A stretch of DNA of 64,000 nt, from positions 558,001-622,000 of the forward strand of contig JAJKFH010003305.1 of NCBI GenBank assembly GCA_023333565.1. The letters are read 5' to 3'. Within the stretch, counting starts at the first letter, position 1; each line of letters begins with the position of its first letter. Shown piece by piece: positions 60,451-64,000 of the stretch. The notes under the pieces are model-generated. The model made no database searches and was not told the DNA's origin. It saw nothing but the letters and a program-made list of their open reading frames with translations. This DNA is from Puffinus mauretanicus (Eukaryota; Chordata; Aves; Procellariiformes; Procellariidae). Position numbers and translations under genes: made by a program.

Positions 60451-63072
60451 GTTACAGAGATATGTTTAGTTGAAGTTGCAATACTTCCAGTTAACTTTTA
60501 TACACTACTGCACTTCAGAAAACTCCTATAGCATAACATATTAATATGAAGAAAATTATCTATAGATGGAATATGGTGGAAATTATCTCACCTAAGAGAT
60601 GTAATAACTTCTTTTGATACTGTGAACAGGCAACCTACAGTGCTGCTATTTGCTGTTTCATTTTATTGCCATTTCACTTTTAATTTGCTTAATTTGGAAG
60701 TGGCTAAACATGTTCCAACTTTCAAAGAAACTGAATTTAAGTTGGGGGAGAGAAATAGAGCATGACTAATAGAAGGAGGTGAAAATAACCATTTTACAGT
60801 CTTTGCATCCACACGTGCTTGCATTTTCCTTCCTTAGAATCCCAAAACATTTGAATTTGGGGGTAGGGTAGATATTCTCATCAAGACACTGAGCTTTTTT
60901 GGCTGGCCATTAAAATGTAACTAGTTTTGAGAAGTGAGAAAGCTGTTTAGCAGAACACAGCAGTGCTGCACAGTATGTCAGGATACAAAGAACAACATAC
61001 TGAAAGTATAAGGGAAAGCAGGATTCGGCCAAACTGGGATCTGGCCAGAAAGCTTGGGCTTAACTTAAGTCAAGAATGGAGTTTGAAAACAAAACAAAAA
61101 AACCCCATTGCTTGTCTCACTATGTTTGCCAGTCCCTGCCATCTTACACGTTGTATTACGAAGTGGGGCTAGCAGGAGGAAGAGAGGTGGAGAATGCCAT
61201 CATGTTGAAATCTGCTATGATGGTGAAGCTGACCTTCTGAAAGCTGTAAAATCAAGCTATGTTAGGCCATACCTTTTCTGGAAGGTAGATACAAAATAAT
61301 AGTAAATTTCTGCAGCTGCTTGCAGAAGTTCCAGTGTTCAGTTTGGGAATGGGATGACAAATCTAAGCCATGTTTTCACTTACATAAATGTTTTCTCTTA
61401 TGAAATTCACATGTACTTAATATAGGGTGCCAGGCTGATCACTGCAGCTGTTTAAAATAGAAAAGCAGATGGAACAAATAGAAAGATTTACCACACAGCT
61501 TGATCTCTTCCCCTGAAGCAGCCATTAATCATCAGCAAAACAGACAAACAGCAAAACGAGTTTCCCTTCAGAGCTGCAATTGGGCTTGGAGAGGTGGCAG
61601 AGCTGCACGACAGCCTCAGGATTGGCCAGGCAGGAACACACCTCTGGAACCTGTTTATTTCCTAAAAATAAGATAAAATCTTTTACATTTTGTCTAGAGA
61701 TCTTTTATCTTGCATTTAATATCCAAATAAACTTGAGCAAACACAGTTAACCTCTTTGGAACGGCTGTAATATTTGAGCTAAATGAGTGGAATGAATTCA
61801 GTTGGGTTTTTTTTTTTTCCCCCTTTTTTTTTTTGTCTCCTGAGTACAATGAGGGCTCTGTGTGTTGTCTAGATCTGTTGTTTGTGTTTTTCTGGGTGGG
61901 TATATATGATATTGAAGAATTTTCTTGCATCTTAACTAGAGCTGAAAGTTGTTTTTCAGATTTTATAATGCACTGACTTCAGCTTATATTGAAAGCAGTT
62001 ATTCTTTTAAAGCTGTTTTTATGTCTGCTCTGTAAAATTTTGTTTACACTTGCAATAATGTCTTCCATTGTTTTTGTAAATATCGTACCGTTTCTGATTG
62101 TGTTTTAGTGAGCTATGGCTTCTTTTTTTCATTTAAATCAATTTAAATAGATCTGGAATTTTCTTGGATTTTTTTTGAAAGTTAAGGACTTAAAATGTTG
62201 TGAAGTCCTATGTAAAATAACTTCAGACCATAACTGAATGAGAGATTTGATCAGCTGCAGTGAATGTTCCAGCTGAGTAAGTATCTGGCATAACTGAATA
62301 CATCAGAACTCATTAACCTACTTCCTCTCAGAAAAAAAAAAAAAATCCAAGGGAAGAAAATTATATGGAAAATATATATTACTTTTGTTGTGGTTCAAAT
62401 GATATGCATACAGAACCAGAAGGCTGTGAAAAGCTAGTTTGTGAAGCAGGAACTCGTGGGTTTTTTATCAAGTAAGAAGGGTTTTGACAAGCACTAAATA
62501 CAGGAATATTGACTATAAGGGTTATTGCCTTCAGGAAGAAGAGGCAAAGATACATAGGAGAATGAGAAGGGAAATGGATCAGGGGAAGATTAAAGGCAAG
62601 AGAAGCTGACTACCAGAAAGCTCTTTAAACCCAAGTTCAGCTTTTTTTTTTCCCCTGAATAATTGTTTTTGCTTCTGGTATGTTTGAATATGGATAAGGT
62701 CAGTAGTTGGTAATACTTAAATTGCCAATCAGCTTTTGATTAAGCACCTATATTTTACTTATGTATATAGAATTAATGTTTCAAGATTTTCAAAAGACTA
62801 GCCTTGCTACATTATTGGTGTTGCTTAACCAACATTAAACATTCCATTCTTAAATCTTTGCACCTTCAGTGATGGTTTTATAAACTTTCACATTATCCTA
62901 TTAAAATTTCTTGCTGTTTGGAGTGAAGTGATGTGGAAAATAACACCTGGACTTAATGGAGGAATTACTAGCAAAAGATATTTTAAATTCTCTGATGCCC
63001 AAGTCTCTTTATTTTGTTTGCTTAAATTCTTAACCCAGAAAAGTGGCTGAGAAAAGCCTTCCTCAGAAGGTT

Positions 63073-63109
63073 TAAAACAAACAAACAAACAAACAAACAA
63101 ACAAACAAA
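63073..63109. repeat. (AAAC)n microsatellite
   Basis: About eight consecutive AAAC units; produces the VCLFVCLFVC pattern when translated on the minus strand. Confidence 0.98.
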
Positions 63110-64000
63110 ATTGTAATTCAACAGCTCCAAATGGGGGAGTGGAATGGGAATGGTATTGTTGATCTCAATTTTTTTTTTGTTAGCTATAAGCTAAATAACA
63201 AACAAAGGTGGCTTTTGCTGTAGAGAAAACCTTTTTCCTGTTGGATAGGAATGGGAGAGCTAGCAACCTCATTTCTTTTATGTTCATTTTAATAACTGGT
63301 GATATTTTAAGGAGCTGATGCTTCTGGCATGAATGAGAGACTGTGTCCTCCTTTCTGCAAAAGGACCCAGTGAACAGCCATGAACTCGCCTGTATCCACA
63401 GCTCTGGGGAGGACTTTCCAGCTCATGTGCCTTGTATGCTGTGTATTAGCTCTCAGTAAAAGCAACCAACACTGTTAAAGCCTTAATTCTCCTATGTAAA
63501 ATCTTACTGAGATTTAAGACTTATGTAGTGTTTCTCATGGAGAAAGTAGATCAGTCTTGTATACTTGAGTAAATACTGTATGTTCATGTTTGCTGCAGTA
63601 GCTGCTGTAGTGACAAGGTAAATGCAAAAGGAACAGGGTAAGAAAATATTGATAGATAATGCTTTAGTTTGAAACTTATTTCCTTTAGTGGATCTTATCA
63701 TCCACTAGAAAGGAGTAGTGCTTGTTGGAGAGTTTGTTGACTGTTATCTCAGTAAAACAGTTGTGGTTTTACTGTTTGAAAATGCTGCTGTTTCCCTAAA
63801 TTTGACCTAAGTGCAACATTGCCCCACGAAACTCCAGCCAACTCAAATTCGTTACTTTGATATCAGAGAAATGATGCCATTTTTAAAGCTAGAAATGGAA
63901 GGCTGTGTTAAATTGCTTGGTTTGTTGTTTTTTTTTACTTTTGGTAAGATTTTAAGAAATTGAATTGCTGAGAGATTTGGTTTCTGTTCCCATCTCAACC

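Larger units (their letters stand above)
33476..64000 (+). other. SESN1: SESN1 intron 1 (5' part)
   Basis: The donor at 33476 is not followed by any recognisable SESN1 exon to the end of the window; the ELGIRIPRPLGQG exon and the short-isoform first exon were not seen. In human this intron is very long. Contents are transposon copies, microsatellites and unique AT-rich DNA. Stretches not listed separately (35110-37680, 38930-44220, 46630-48490, 49280-51730, 52800-54400, 54800-60270, 60450-63070, 63110-64000) show nothing I can identify. Confidence 0.8.

Noticed and set aside
33476..64000. SESN1 exon 2 or the short-isoform first exon
   Set aside because: I looked for the ELGIRIPRPLGQG coding block and for a second CpG island and saw neither; they probably lie past the right edge.
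1..64000. Operons, CRISPR arrays, prophage or other prokaryote-type systems
   Set aside because: Spliced genes and vertebrate retroelements show this is animal nuclear DNA; no such structures are present.

Overview
The window is vertebrate nuclear DNA, almost certainly from a bird. Evidence: CR1 LINE 3' ends with the ATTCTATGATTCTATGA-type tail, avian ERVL-type LTRs (TGTCGTGGTTTAACC... and a 1 kb GC-rich LTR), old reptile/bird CR1 relics, few repeats overall, short exons with GT-AG borders, and a three-gene order (SESN1, CEP57L1, CCDC162) matching the human 6q21 block. The LTR types suggest Neoaves; that is inference.

Layout. (1) 1-4181, minus strand: the first five coding exons of CCDC162, a poorly known coiled-coil protein gene. 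All five join in phase with intact splice sites, but exon 2 carries an in-frame TAA. A small GC-rich patch at 4940-5135 may be its promoter or 5' exon. (2) 4200-8740: intergenic, with an unexplained 182-codon open frame at 6601-7149 and a decayed LTR. (3) 8742-19574, minus strand: the complete coding region of CEP57L1, a centrosomal/microtubule coiled-coil protein, in ten coding exons encoding 472 residues. (4) 19575-32360: CEP57L1 5' intron, noncoding, with a GC-rich segment near 21 kb, SINE-like relics and a CR1 copy. (5) 32280-33500: a large CpG island, a bidirectional promoter for CEP57L1 (leftward) and SESN1 (rightward). (6) 33194-33475: SESN1 coding exon 1, long isoform, 94 residues. (7) 33476-64000: SESN1 intron 1. 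I found no exon there, only repeats: several CR1 copies, two ERVL-type LTRs, a MIR SINE, AT-rich and AAAC microsatellites, and a near-perfect 78-bp inverted repeat with arms 1.9 kb apart.

The genes are neighbours, not an operon. SESN1 (stress-induced sestrin, restrains mTORC1) and CEP57L1 share a promoter region; CCDC162 follows CEP57L1 in the same direction, as in human. I saw no undescribed biological system. The most notable observations are the single nonsense codon in an otherwise well-kept CCDC162, the 78-bp inverted repeat beside a truncated LTR, and short upstream ORFs before SESN1.

Exon borders were derived by hand from splice consensus, phase continuity and remembered protein family sequences; no alignment was run.
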